A stretch of DNA of 64,000 bases from Sphingopyxis microcysteis (GTDB taxonomy: Bacteria; Pseudomonadota; Alphaproteobacteria; Sphingomonadales; Sphingomonadaceae). Location of the stretch: contig NZ_JAANYY010000003.1 of the NCBI RefSeq assembly GCF_012274265.1, positions 618,975-682,974 of the forward strand, in the 5' to 3' direction. Every line of letters begins with the position of its first letter. Within the stretch, counting starts at the first letter, position 1. Shown one piece after another: positions 34,419 to 43,376 of the stretch. The translations under genes were made by a program, and so were the position numbers. The notes below the pieces were generated by a model. It did no database searches. It worked only from the letters and a program-made list of their open reading frames with translations, and was not told the origin of the DNA.

Positions 34419-35984
34419 GATCACCGCTGCCGCATTGTGCCCCGGCGCGCCGGTGACGCCGCCGCCGGGGTGGGTGCCCGCACCGCACATGTAGAGGTTC
34501 TTCACCGGCCCGCGATAGGCGCCGTTGCCGAGTACCGGGCGCGCCGACCATAGCTGGTCGAGGCTCATATTGCCGTGCATGATGTCGCCGCCGACGAGGC
34601 CGAACTTGCGTTCGAGCCCCTTGGGGCTGAGGATCTGGCGACCGAGGATCGAGGCGCGGAAGCCGGGGGCGTGCGCTTCGACGGTGTCGATGATGCAGTC
34701 GGCGGCGGCATCCTCTTCGGCGTCCCAATCGCGACCATCGGGCAGCTCGGGCGCAAATTGCTGGCAGAACAGGCTGGCGACATGGCTCCCCGGCGGCGCG
34801 AGGCTGTCGTCGACGGTCGAAGGAATAAGCATTTCGACGATCGGTTTCTTCGACCAGCCATGTTCCTTCGCGTCAAGGAACGCCTTGTCCATATAGTCGA
34901 GCGTCGGGGCGATGATGATCCCCGACTGATGATGCTCGCCGGGTTCAGGGAGACAGGTGAATCTGGGTAGCTCGCTGAGCGCGACATTCATCCGGAACGT
35001 CCCGCTGCCCGCCTTGAACGCCTTGATCCGGCGGCGGAATTCGGGGGCGATGTCGGCTTCGTCGAACAGGCGTTCGTAGAGCAGTTTCGGGCCAACATTG
35101 GCGATGACGCGCGCCGCCGCGATTTCCTCGCCGCCGACCAGCTTGACGCCGACCGCTTTGCCACCATCGACCAGCACCCGCGATACGGGCGATTCAAGGC
35201 TGATCTCGACGCCCAGCTGGGTGCAGACCTTCGCCATCATCTGGGTGATCGCGCCCATCCCACCGACGCTGTGGCCCCACGCGCCCTTTTTGCCATTCAC
35301 CTCGCCAAAGACGTGGTGGAGCAGGACATAGGCGCTGCCGGGCGTGTCGGGGCTGGCGTAGTTGCCGACGACGGCATCGAAGCCGAACGCCGCCTTGACC
35401 GCCTCGCTTTCGAACCAGCTGTCGAGGAAGGTGCGCGCCGATTTGGTGAAGAGTTCGAGCACGTCGCGCTGCTGCGACAGGCTGAGTTTGGCGAGGCCGC
35501 GCCCCTGCCGCGCTGCATCGATCAGGGTCTTGAAGCCGTCGCCGACATTGGGAGGCGATTTGAGCGCGAGGTCGCGGAGGACATCGGCAACCCCCTCCAA
35601 CATGTCATAATATTCGGGAAGCCGCGCCGCGTCGTGCGCCGAGAAACGCGCGAATTCCTTTTGCGTGCGCTCCAGCCCGCCGCCGAGCTTCAAATAACCG
35701 CCATCCTCCTGCGGCAGGAAATTGCTGATCGGCCGCTCGATGACGCGGTAGCCATGATCGGCGAGCTTCATGTCGGCGATCACCTTGGGCTGAAGCAGGC
35801 TGACCGTGTAGCTCGCGACCGAATTGCGGAACCCCGGCGCGAATTCTTCGGTCACCGCGGCGCCGCCGACTACGTCGCGCGCCTCGACAATCCGCACCTT
35901 CAGCCCCGCCCGCGCGAGGTAGAAGGCGCACACGAGGCCATTGTGGCCGGCGCCGATGATCAGGGCGTCATAGTGCTTGGTCAT
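34377..35984 (-). CDS. FAD-dependent NAD(P)/FAD oxidoreductase (phytoene-desaturase/amine-oxidase-like)
   Basis: A 535-residue flavoprotein starting MTKHYDALIIGAGHNGLVCA with the dinucleotide-binding GxGxxG, an acidic residue at VEARDVVGGAAVTEE, and the C-terminal FAD-contacting CGAGTHPGGGVTGAPGHNAA that marks phytoene dehydrogenase-like proteins of the NAD(P)/FAD-dependent oxidoreductase type. The ATG at 35984 overlaps the Rieske gene stop by ATGA, so both act in one pathway. No carotenoid genes are near, so a carotenoid role is not suggested. The substrate is unknown. Confidence 0.85.
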   Translation of the reverse strand: MTKHYDALIIGAGHNGLVCAFYLARAGLKVRIVEARDVVGGAAVTEEFAPGFRNSVASYTVSLLQPKVIADMKLADHGYRVIERPISNFLPQEDGGYLKLGGGLERTQKEFARFSAHDAARLPEYYDMLEGVADVLRDLALKSPPNVGDGFKTLIDAARQGRGLAKLSLSQQRDVLELFTKSARTFLDSWFESEAVKAAFGFDAVVGNYASPDTPGSAYVLLHHVFGEVNGKKGAWGHSVGGMGAITQMMAKVCTQLGVEISLESPVSRVLVDGGKAVGVKLVGGEEIAAARVIANVGPKLLYERLFDEADIAPEFRRRIKAFKAGSGTFRMNVALSELPRFTCLPEPGEHHQSGIIIAPTLDYMDKAFLDAKEHGWSKKPIVEMLIPSTVDDSLAPPGSHVASLFCQQFAPELPDGRDWDAEEDAAADCIIDTVEAHAPGFRASILGRQILSPKGLERKFGLVGGDIMHGNMSLDQLWSARPVLGNGAYRGPVKNLYMCGAGTHPGGGVTGAPGHNAAAVILRDRGFFAPKWHV

Positions 35985-37147
35985 GCTTTGCTCCATCCCG
36001 CGCGCGGGGCTTGTTCGAGGCGGGATTCGGGGATCAGGTCGCGCATTCGCGCGCAGAAATGCTTGAGGCACACTTCCTTGTCGCTGAGCGGCCCCATGGT
36101 GAAACTTTGCGACGCCATCCCCTGCTGGACGCGGGTGATCAGCAACGTGTCCTCGGCATTGACCTGGCGGTTGATGCGCCAGTTGAGGTAGCGCGCGGCG
36201 CGCATCTCGCGGCGCGCATCGGGAAGCACGTATGAAATTTCGCGGATCAGGCAGCTGGTCGGGCCGGTCGGCAGCCATTGCATGAAATCGACCTGATCGG
36301 GATAGATGTCGAACGCGACATTGGGCCAGAGCTTGAAATAGAGCCAGTGGCGCTGGTTCGCTTGCGGCAGATGCGGCACCGGCGGCAGCAGCCGCTGATA
36401 CATGCGCTCCGACCAATTCACCGACGGCCGGTCGATCAGATCGCCCCACATGCGATCAACATAATCTGTCGCCTCGACGCCATAGCTTTTGCCGAACAGC
36501 CGGGTGAGGCCGGGATGGGCGACGGGGATGTGGAGGCCGTCGGAATAATTGTCGCCGACATTTTTCCAGTTCACGTCGCGCGGGCGGAGCGTGACACGGC
36601 CGAGCGCGCCGAGGTCCTCGAAGCGATAGGGCGCGACCTGCTCCTCATAGGGCGCCATCATCGTGGCGACCGTAGGGCCGCCATCGTCGGTCAGGCGCAC
36701 GAACCAGAAACCGCGCCATTGCTCGAGGCCGACCGGCACCAGCGACGCCTTTGCCTTGTCGAGCGTCGGATAACTCGCGCTGTCGGGCACCCCGGTTAGT
36801 CGCCCGTCGAGGTCGTAGGTCCAGGCGTGATAGGGGCAGACGAGTTTTTTGGCGCAGCCAGCGCTGCCATCGACCAGCCGCGAGCCGCGGTGGCGGCAGA
36901 CGTTGGTGAAGGCGCGAACGATGCGGTCGGCACCGCGCACGACGATCACGCTTTCGCCGCAATAATCGATGCTGTGCCAGTCGCCCGCGTTCGGAATGTC
37001 GCTGTCGTGGCACACGACCTGCCAGCTGGGGCGGAAGATTCGCGCCATTTCGGCGGCGTAGAAATCGGGGTCGCTGTAGGTCCACGCCGGGAGCGACCAG
37101 CCGTCGAGTTCGTCGATGTTGTCCAAAGTGTCGCGCAGCGTTGCCAT
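35981..37147 (-). CDS. Rieske-type aromatic ring-hydroxylating / choline-monooxygenase-like oxygenase, alpha subunit
   Basis: A 388-residue oxygenase with a Rieske 2Fe-2S site (Cys84-x-His86 ... Cys104-x2-His107 in VCRHRGSR and CPYHAWTYDLDG) and the mononuclear iron motif DNYSDGLHIPVAHPGL near residue 205. Relatives hydroxylate aromatics or quaternary amines such as choline and carnitine. The ATG at 37147 is 33 bases from the divergent TetR start. No reductase or ferredoxin gene is adjacent, so electrons must come from elsewhere. The BetI-like neighbour hints at a quaternary amine, but that is only an inference. Confidence 0.88.
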   Translation of the reverse strand: MATLRDTLDNIDELDGWSLPAWTYSDPDFYAAEMARIFRPSWQVVCHDSDIPNAGDWHSIDYCGESVIVVRGADRIVRAFTNVCRHRGSRLVDGSAGCAKKLVCPYHAWTYDLDGRLTGVPDSASYPTLDKAKASLVPVGLEQWRGFWFVRLTDDGGPTVATMMAPYEEQVAPYRFEDLGALGRVTLRPRDVNWKNVGDNYSDGLHIPVAHPGLTRLFGKSYGVEATDYVDRMWGDLIDRPSVNWSERMYQRLLPPVPHLPQANQRHWLYFKLWPNVAFDIYPDQVDFMQWLPTGPTSCLIREISYVLPDARREMRAARYLNWRINRQVNAEDTLLITRVQQGMASQSFTMGPLSDKEVCLKHFCARMRDLIPESRLEQAPRAGWSKA

Positions 37148-37180
37148 GAATCGATCCTTGTTGTACAAACGTATAACAAG
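37148..37180. promoter_or_regulatory. Divergent promoter/operator between Rieske oxygenase and TetR genes
   Basis: Only 33 bases separate the two starts. Near the middle TTGT-N11-ACAA (within TTGTACAAACGTATAACAA, 37160-37178) forms a partly symmetric AT-rich site, a plausible TetR operator controlling both directions. Confidence 0.5.
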
Positions 37181-37771
37181 ATGCAGCCCGCTCGCCAAGC
37201 CTTTACGCGCGAAAGCGCCGATGCCCGCCGGACTGATCTGATCGAGGCGACCGCGGCGGTGTTGGCGGAGCATGGGCTGGCGGGAACCAATGTGCGGGCG
37301 ATCTGCGCGAAAGCGGGGGTGTCGCCGGGGCTGCTGCGCCATTATTTCGGCGGGATCGACGATCTGGTCGCGGCGACCTATCAGGCGACGAGCGACCGGA
37401 TGGACGCGATTTTCGCCGCCGCGGTCACGGGCGCTGGTGCCGATCCGCGCGCCCGGCTGACCGCGTACCTCACCGCCAGCTTTCGCCCGCCGGTGACCGA
37501 TCCCGAACTGCTGGGGGCATGGACGGCCTTCTGGGCGCTGGCGCGCAGCGATGCCCGGATGGCGGAAATTCACGCGGAAAGTTACGCCGGGTACCGCGCG
37601 CGGCTGGGCGAGCTGCTGACCGCTTGCGGCGCGCGCGATGCCGAGCGGCTGGCGATCATGCTGACCGCGATGGTCGACGGGCTATGGCTCGAGCTGTCGC
37701 TCGACGCGGGCAGCTTTGGCGCCGAGGCGGCGGTGGCGATGATCGAGCGGGCGGTGGCGGCGTTGGTGTAA
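37181..37771 (+). CDS. TetR-family regulator, BetI-like
   Basis: A 196-residue regulator with the helix-turn-helix RRTDLIEATAAVLAEHGL and VRAICAKAGVSPGLLRHYFGG, whose LLRHYF pattern and C-terminal TAMVDGLWLELSLDAGSF are like BetI, the choline-responsive repressor. It is divergent from the Rieske/FAD pair and probably represses it. The ATG at 37181 is chosen because the frame upstream runs through the Rieske gene. The ligand is unknown. Confidence 0.87.
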   Translation: MQPARQAFTRESADARRTDLIEATAAVLAEHGLAGTNVRAICAKAGVSPGLLRHYFGGIDDLVAATYQATSDRMDAIFAAAVTGAGADPRARLTAYLTASFRPPVTDPELLGAWTAFWALARSDARMAEIHAESYAGYRARLGELLTACGARDAERLAIMLTAMVDGLWLELSLDAGSFGAEAAVAMIERAVAALV

Positions 37772-37777
37772 AACTTC

Positions 37778-37892
37778 CCAAGCGCCGTTCGCCCTGAGCT
37801 TGTCGAAGGGCCGTTCTTTCTTCCTGCGGCGTCAAAGAGAAGAACGGTGCTTCGACAAGCTCAGCACGAACGGATTTGGGGGTAGCGCTTGG
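37778..37892. repeat. Composite palindrome filling a convergent gap, GAGCTTGTCGAAG family
   Basis: Outer arms CCAAGCGC/GCGCTTGG (37778-37785 and 37885-37892) enclose inner 34-base arms (about 37785-37818 and 37841-37874) with only a few mismatches, each containing CTGAGCTTGTCGAAG or its complement. It occupies the whole gap between the convergent TetR and M20 genes and may terminate both transcripts. Confidence 0.85.
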
Positions 37893-37893
37893 C

Positions 37894-39267
37894 CTACTTC
37901 GACAAATCCCTGAGCAAACTGTCCCAATGCGCCAGCGCAGGGGCGATCGCGTCGACCGGCACCCGTTCGTTGAGGCCATGCGCGAAGCTGTCGCTGGCTT
38001 TCGAGAACAGTCCGGCGACGCCATAGCTCGGCACGCCCTGCATCCGGAAATGATAGCTGTCGGTCGCGCCCGCGCTCATCGACGGGATGATCGGCAGGCC
38101 GGGCGCGCGGGCGTGGACCGCTTTCTTGACCGCCGCCATGACGTCGGGGCGCAGCGGCGAGGCGTCGCTGGCGCTGGCGTCGGGATCGGTGTTCACCTTG
38201 ACCGCGGGATCGGCAATTACGCGTTCGAGCTCGGCGCGCACCGTTTCGACCGGCACGCCGGGGAAGATGCGGCAGTTGATGTTGGCGGTCGCGCGCTGGG
38301 GCAGCGCGTTTTCGGCGTGGCCGCCCTTGACCAGCGTCGGGACGCAGGTGGTGCCGATCTGGCCGACATATTCGGGGTCGGCGCGAATCTTGGTGATCGC
38401 GTCCGCATCCTCCGGGTTGGCGGCGAAGGCTTTCAGCGCGGCGCCCATATTACCGCCGACCTGGTCGGCGACGATCGGCATGCCGATTTTGGTTAGCTCG
38501 TTCTGCTGCGCCGCGAATTTATAGGCGCCGACCTTTTCGAGCGCCGCAGCGAGCTGGACGATCGCATTGACCGGCGACGGGCGCGAACTGTGGCCACCGG
38601 GGTTGGTGACCTCGAGCGTGAAGTCGGCATAGGTTTTTTCGCCCGCCTGCAGCCCGTAATATTGCGGCTTGCCATCCTCGCCGAGCGTCCCGCCACCGCC
38701 GTCGCCGTTCAGGGCAAATTCGGCGTCCTTATATTTGGCGGCGAGCGCGCGCGTCGTCACCATCTGGGTTTCTTCGTCGCCCGTCAGCAACAGGATGATC
38801 GAGCGCTGCGGCTTGAAGCCGTCCTTTTTCAGCTGCGCCATCGTCGCGACCATCATCGCGATGTCGAACTTGTTGTCCTCCGACCCGCGGCCGAAAATAT
38901 AGCCATTTTCCTCGACCGGCACGAAGGGATCGCGCGTCCAGTCCTTTGGGTCGGCCGCGACAACATCCATATGGCCGAGCAGCAGGATCGGTTTCTTCTT
39001 TGTCGTGCCAGTCAGCGTCGCGGCGAGGGTTGCGGTTTCGCCCATCGGGGTGATTTCGATGTCGCTGTCGGCAAAGCCCGCGGCCTTCAGCACCCCGGCA
39101 TAGTACGCCGCCAGTTCGGGCACCTTGCCGCGTCCCTCGACCGTCGGAATCGCGATGCTGTCCTTCAAGATCTGCTTGGCCGCGTCGGCATCGGCAGGTT
39201 TGGCGTGGACGGGCGCGGCGGCGAGCAGGGCGGCGGCGAGGGCGAGCGGGGCGGTAAAGTTGCGCAT
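37894..39267 (-). CDS. Secreted M20/M25/M40-family metallopeptidase
   Basis: A 457-residue zinc peptidase with a signal peptide (MRNFTAPLALAAALLAAAPVHAK). The first metal ligand is in LLLGHMDVVAAD, the bridging Asp in the GRGSEDNKFDIAMM region, the catalytic Glu pair in LLTGDEETQ, and GGHSSRPSPVNAI marks the dimerisation/lid domain. Such enzymes trim dipeptides or aminoacyl conjugates; this one acts in the periplasm. It is monocistronic. Confidence 0.9.
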   Translation of the reverse strand: MRNFTAPLALAAALLAAAPVHAKPADADAAKQILKDSIAIPTVEGRGKVPELAAYYAGVLKAAGFADSDIEITPMGETATLAATLTGTTKKKPILLLGHMDVVAADPKDWTRDPFVPVEENGYIFGRGSEDNKFDIAMMVATMAQLKKDGFKPQRSIILLLTGDEETQMVTTRALAAKYKDAEFALNGDGGGGTLGEDGKPQYYGLQAGEKTYADFTLEVTNPGGHSSRPSPVNAIVQLAAALEKVGAYKFAAQQNELTKIGMPIVADQVGGNMGAALKAFAANPEDADAITKIRADPEYVGQIGTTCVPTLVKGGHAENALPQRATANINCRIFPGVPVETVRAELERVIADPAVKVNTDPDASASDASPLRPDVMAAVKKAVHARAPGLPIIPSMSAGATDSYHFRMQGVPSYGVAGLFSKASDSFAHGLNERVPVDAIAPALAHWDSLLRDLSK

Positions 39268-39379
39268 GGCAACGGGTTATGGCGGGTCATGGGCAGACGG
39301 CAAGTGGCAATCGCCAGTGCCGCACCGCGACCGGATGCCGTACGGCAAGATACGGCCGGAAACCGCCCCATCCATCATC

Positions 39380-39453
39380 GTCACCCCGGACTTGATCCGG
39401 GGTCCACGACTTCAGCGCCGCAGTGGATCCCGGATCAAGTCCGGGATGACGAA
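39380..39453. repeat. Palindromic repeat, GTCATCCCGG family
   Basis: Arms of about 30 bases (TCGTCACCCCGGACTTGATC and a near-perfect complement ending GGGATGACGA) with a few mismatches, close kin of the element at 1405-1486. Confidence 0.8.
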
Positions 39454-39480
39454 TGTCCTTAGACGACCGGTAGCGGCCGT

Positions 39481-39599
39481 CAATCCAGTCCCCGTTCGTA
39501 TCGAGCGAAGTCGAGATACGCGTGGCTTGGCCTGAGCCTTCGGCGTGTCTCGACTTCGCTCGACACGAACGGAAATAGGAGACGTCTGGAATCCACCCC
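39481..39599. repeat. Dispersed repeat copy 2 (about 119 bp), TCGACTTCGCTCGA family
   Basis: Runs from CAATCCAGTCC to GGAATCCACCCC and differs from the copy at 18565-18683 by only a few bases in the loop region. The two copies have the same orientation. Confidence 0.88.
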
Positions 39600-39628
39600 A
39601 AAGTGGACGTCTGCGCAACATGGACAGA

Positions 39629-40285
39629 TCAGCCCGCCTGCCACCCCTTCGGCGCCGCCGTCTTGGGCTTGAACCGGCACAGGTCAGTGACGGGACAGCG
39701 CCAGCATTCGGGCGTCCGCGCTTTGCAGATGTAGCGGCCGTGGAGGATCAGCCAGTGGTGGGCGCCGACGCGGAAGGGGGCGGGCGTGCCCTTTTCCAGC
39801 GTCTTTTCCACCGCCAGCACCGTCTTGCCGGGCGCCAGCCCGGTGCGGTTGCCGACGCGGAAGATATGGGTGTCGACGGCAAAGGTTTCGGCGCCGAATG
39901 CGCAGTTCATCACGACATTGGCAGTCTTGCGTCCGACCCCCGGCAAGCTGGTCAAGACGTCGCGGTCGGCGGGGACTTCGCCGCCATGGTCGCGGACCAG
40001 GATTTCGGAGAGCGCGATGACGTTTTTCGCCTTGCCGTTGAACAGCCCGATCGTCTTGATATGCTCCTTCAGCCCCTCCTCGCCGAGGTCGATCATCGCC
40101 TGCGGCGTCGTCACCTCCTGAAAGAGCTTGCGCGTCGCCTTGTTCACCCCGACGTCGGTCGCCTGCGCCGACAGCACGACCGCGACGAGCAGCTGGTAGA
40201 TGTTGCCAAATTCGAGCTCGGTTTCCGGACTGGGGTTCAATTCGGCAAGCCGACGGTAGAATTCGAAGATGTCGGCGCGTTTCAT
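39629..40285 (-). CDS. nth: Endonuclease III
   Basis: A DNA glycosylase/AP lyase for oxidised pyrimidines. The 218-residue protein has the helix-hairpin-helix LPGVGRKTANVV with the catalytic lysine, the catalytic aspartate in VDTHIFRV, and the 4Fe-4S loop C-x6-C-x2-C-x5-C (CKARTPECWRCPVTDLC). The ATG at 40285 gives the usual start MKRADIFEFYRRL; the in-frame extension upstream is not conserved-looking. It stands alone between repeats and a divergent small gene. Confidence 0.95.
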   Translation of the reverse strand: MKRADIFEFYRRLAELNPSPETELEFGNIYQLLVAVVLSAQATDVGVNKATRKLFQEVTTPQAMIDLGEEGLKEHIKTIGLFNGKAKNVIALSEILVRDHGGEVPADRDVLTSLPGVGRKTANVVMNCAFGAETFAVDTHIFRVGNRTGLAPGKTVLAVEKTLEKGTPAPFRVGAHHWLILHGRYICKARTPECWRCPVTDLCRFKPKTAAPKGWQAG

Positions 40286-40508
40286 CCGATAGACCCCAAA
40301 GCGCGCCCGAACGATGCGGCGCGGCGCCTGCCCTAGCGCGGCCACGGGGGCAACTCCAACCCGGGAAATTTGACTCGAACCGGCGACAGGCGCAGCCTTC
40401 GCGCACCCGATGCCGAGTCGCGCTGCGACTGGCGTGGGGGGGCATCGACAGCGGGGACCGGACAAGAGAGCCAGGGGGGTTCTCGTTCCGGCGTTGGAGG
40501 ATCTGACC

Positions 40509-40952
40509 ATGTCCAAATTGTTGAAAACGGCCGCTTTGGCCGTCACCCTGTCGTGCGCCATTCCCGTACCCGCGTCGACGCAAAATTATCCGCTGGCCCC
40601 GGGCAATTATACCGAAGTCGCGATGATCGACGTCGCCGACGGCGGCGGCATGCAATATGCGACCTATCTGGCGAACGAATGGCGCAAGGCGCAGGAATTC
40701 GCCAAATCGAAAGGCTGGATCGTCAGTTACGCGGTGTTCAATAATGTCAATTCGCGACCGGGCGAGCCCGACCTGTATCTGTCGGTCACCTTCCCGAGCT
40801 TTCCCGACGCCGCCGAAGATGAAAAACGCGATCAGGCCTATCGCGATTTCATGAAGCGCACCGACACGCAAATGATTGCCGAATCGGGCGACCGCGCGAA
40901 ATTTCGCACCGTATTGGGCAGCTTTTTGCTGCGCGAGTTGAAGTTCAAATGA
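40509..40952 (+). CDS. Small secreted protein of unknown function
   Basis: A 147-residue protein with a signal peptide (MSKLLKTAALAVTLSCAIPVPAST) and an alpha/beta body rich in aromatic and charged residues (NYPLAPGNYTEVAMIDVADGG, LYLSVTFPSFPDAAEDEKRDQAY split). No family is recognised with certainty; the pattern resembles periplasmic dimeric alpha-beta-barrel-type proteins. The ATG at 40509 follows a GGAGG site. It is likely monocistronic. Confidence 0.7.
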   Translation: MSKLLKTAALAVTLSCAIPVPASTQNYPLAPGNYTEVAMIDVADGGGMQYATYLANEWRKAQEFAKSKGWIVSYAVFNNVNSRPGEPDLYLSVTFPSFPDAAEDEKRDQAYRDFMKRTDTQMIAESGDRAKFRTVLGSFLLRELKFK

Positions 40953-40965
40953 TCGGATAAGCGTG

Positions 40966-41002
40966 CTGCGGGTGGCGAACCGGACCGGTCCGCCGTCCGC
41001 AG
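40966..41002. terminator. Imperfect hairpin between convergent genes
   Basis: CTGCGG-x-GGCG-type arms pair across the ACCGGACCGGT centre with two mismatches. It lies between the small secreted gene and dapB, which converge. There is no T run, so terminator function is uncertain. Confidence 0.35.
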
Positions 41003-41015
41003 CCTGCCCCGAACG

Positions 41016-41741
41016 TCAAAGCCCCAGCACCTGCGGCATCGTGTAGCGTCCCGGTTTCTGATGGATCAGCCACAGCGCCGCGCGGACCGCGCCGCGGGCG
41101 AAGATCATGCGGTTTTCGGCGCGGTGCGACAAAGTGATCATCTCCTCCGGTCCGGCAAAGATCACATCATGGTCACCCGCGACGGTGCCGCCGCGCAAGG
41201 ACGCGAAGCCGATCTTGCCATGGCCGCGCGCGCCGGTCAGCCCGTCGCGGCCGCGTTCGGAACATTTGGCGAGGTCGATGCCGCGCCCGGCGGCGGCGGC
41301 CTGTCCGAGCAGGAGCGCGGTGCCGCTGGGCGCGTCGAGCTTCATCCGGTGGTGCATTTCGACAATCTCGATGTCATATTCGGGGTCGAGCCGCGCCGCC
41401 GCCTCGCGCACCAGATGCGCGAGCAAGGTGACACCGAGCGACGTATTGCCGGTCTGGAGCACCGCGATATCGGCGGCGGCATCGTCGATCAGATAATGAT
41501 GGCGTTCCTCGAGCCCGGTGGTGCCGATGACGATCGGCTTTTTGGCCGCGACGCAGGCGTCGAGGGTGGCTTCGAGCGCCGCGGGCGAGGAGAAATCGAC
41601 GAGGACGTCGGCGTCGGCGGCGAGTTTCACCACATCGCCGCCCTTGTCGATGCCGCAGCGCCGCTGTCCGGCTTCGGAAATCGCCGCGGCGAGCGCGACG
41701 CCCATCCGTCCTTCGCTGCCGATAATGCCGATGCTGGTCAT
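41016..41741 (-). CDS. dapB: 4-hydroxy-tetrahydrodipicolinate reductase
   Basis: Reduces hydroxy-tetrahydrodipicolinate to tetrahydrodipicolinate in lysine and diaminopimelate synthesis. The 241-residue protein has the Rossmann start SIGIIGSEGRMG, GTTGL, the catalytic EMHHRMKLDAPSGTAL with His-His and Lys, and GARGHGKIGFASLRGG. It is about 30 residues shorter than E. coli DapB because the region after the nucleotide-binding loop is compact, as in other short DapB proteins. Confidence 0.94.
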   Translation of the reverse strand: MTSIGIIGSEGRMGVALAAAISEAGQRRCGIDKGGDVVKLAADADVLVDFSSPAALEATLDACVAAKKPIVIGTTGLEERHHYLIDDAAADIAVLQTGNTSLGVTLLAHLVREAAARLDPEYDIEIVEMHHRMKLDAPSGTALLLGQAAAAGRGIDLAKCSERGRDGLTGARGHGKIGFASLRGGTVAGDHDVIFAGPEEMITLSHRAENRMIFARGAVRAALWLIHQKPGRYTMPQVLGL

Positions 41742-41811
41742 ATGCCGTCCCCTGATGCGCGCCTCCCCTTAGCCCTTTGCGGCCCGCGAAGTCGAGATGC
41801 GCTTATTCCCG

Positions 41812-41871
41812 TCATCCCGGCGGAGGCCGGGATCTCACCGGCGAGACCCCGGCCTGCGCCGGGGTGACGAA
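41812..41871. repeat. Palindromic repeat, GTCATCCCGGCGGAGGCCGGG type
   Basis: Two GC-rich arms (CGTCATCCCGGCGGAGGCCG... and GCCTGCGCCGGGGTGACG) form an imperfect hairpin in the gap between divergent dapB and the sirtuin gene. It belongs to the same family as 42655-42734. Confidence 0.75.
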
Positions 41872-41911
41872 AAGGGGTGAAGGTGTCGATGCAGCTGGAT
41901 AGAGAGGCCGG

Positions 41912-42616
41912 ATGAGCCAATTGAACAACATCGTCATCCTGACCGGCGCCGGCGTTTCGGCGGAAAGCGGCATCGACACCTTTCGCGATGCGGGCGGATT
42001 ATGGGAACAGCACCGCGTCGAGGATGTCGCGACGCCCGAAGCTTTTGCGCGTGATCCCGATCTGGTGCTGCGCTTTTACGACATGCGCCGCGAGGCGATC
42101 CAGACCAAGGTGCCGAACCCCGCGCACGAAGCACTCGCGCGGCTCGACGCCGAATGGCCCGGCGAATTGCTGATCGTGACGCAAAACGTCGACGACCTGC
42201 ACGAACGCGCCGGGGCGAAGCGACTGATCCATATGCATGGCGAGCATCTGAACGCCTGGTGCACCGCGTGCGACGCGCGGATGCCGTGGACCGGGACACT
42301 GCTCGACCGGCCCGCCTGTCCGGCATGCGGCGCAGGAGGCACGCTGCGCCCCGACATCGTGTGGTTCGGCGAGATGCCGTACCGGATGGACGAGATATAC
42401 CATGCGCTGAACCGCGCCGACCTGTTCGTGTCGATCGGCACCTCGGGGGCGGTCTATCCGGCGGCCGGATTCGTGCGCGAGGCGCGCCAGTCGGGGGCGC
42501 GGACGCTGGAACTCAATATGGAACCGAGCCAGGGGAGTTACTGGTTCGCCGAGGCGCGGCACGGCCCGGCGACGCGGCTGGTGCCTGAATGGGTGGAGGA
42601 GGTTTTGGGGGGTTAG
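41912..42616 (+). CDS. cobB: NAD-dependent protein deacylase, sirtuin (CobB)
   Basis: Removes acetyl and related acyl groups from lysines with NAD+. The 234-residue protein carries GAGVSAESGIDTFRD, the catalytic histidine in MHGEHLNAWC, TQNVDDLHERAG, the zinc cysteines (CTACDARMPW ... CPACGAGGTLRPDIVWFGE) and SIGTSGAVYPAAGF. The YxxR acyl-binding residues of CobB appear as FYDMRREAI. GAGAGG precedes the ATG at 41912. Confidence 0.95.
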   Translation: MSQLNNIVILTGAGVSAESGIDTFRDAGGLWEQHRVEDVATPEAFARDPDLVLRFYDMRREAIQTKVPNPAHEALARLDAEWPGELLIVTQNVDDLHERAGAKRLIHMHGEHLNAWCTACDARMPWTGTLLDRPACPACGAGGTLRPDIVWFGEMPYRMDEIYHALNRADLFVSIGTSGAVYPAAGFVREARQSGARTLELNMEPSQGSYWFAEARHGPATRLVPEWVEEVLGG

Positions 42617-42654
42617 CTGCGGCGGGAAACGACCGGAAGCGGACCTTTGTTCCA

Positions 42655-42734
42655 TCGTCATCCCGGCGAAGGCCGGGATCTCACCCTATCGGTTTTCCGC
42701 ACCGGCGAGATCCCGGCCTTCGCCGGGATGACGA
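42655..42734. repeat. Palindromic repeat with perfect 28-bp arms
   Basis: TCGTCATCCCGGCGAAGGCC...CTC at 42655-42682 pairs exactly with 42707-42734. It sits between the convergent sirtuin and tadA genes. The flank GGAATCCACCCCAAAG just after it matches the right end of the 119-bp repeats. Confidence 0.85.
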
Positions 42735-42779
42735 ATAAGGGACGGTCGGGAATCCACCCCAAAGCGCCCCCCCCCCTCT

Positions 42780-43298
<519 letters not shown>

Positions 43299-43376
43299 TC
43301 ACTCCGGTCCTGCCGCCCCCGATTTTGCGGGACGCATCCGGACGCCGAACCGAAATTTTGTACGAGGACAAACAGC

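Larger units (their letters stand above)
39268..39628. other. Repeat-filled intergenic region between M20 peptidase and nth
   Basis: These 361 bases contain no gene. Two repeat units occupy most of it: a GTCATCCCGG palindrome (39380-39453) and the 119-bp dispersed repeat (39481-39599). Confidence 0.8.

Noticed and set aside
34377-35984. Carotenoid phytoene desaturase
   Set aside because: The fold matches, but no crtB, crtE or other carotenoid gene is near and its partner is a Rieske oxygenase.
37894-39267. Possible carboxypeptidase G2 or ArgE/DapE
   Set aside because: The M20 fold is shared, but the signal peptide argues for a secreted peptidase and no motif separates these enzymes, so only the family is named.
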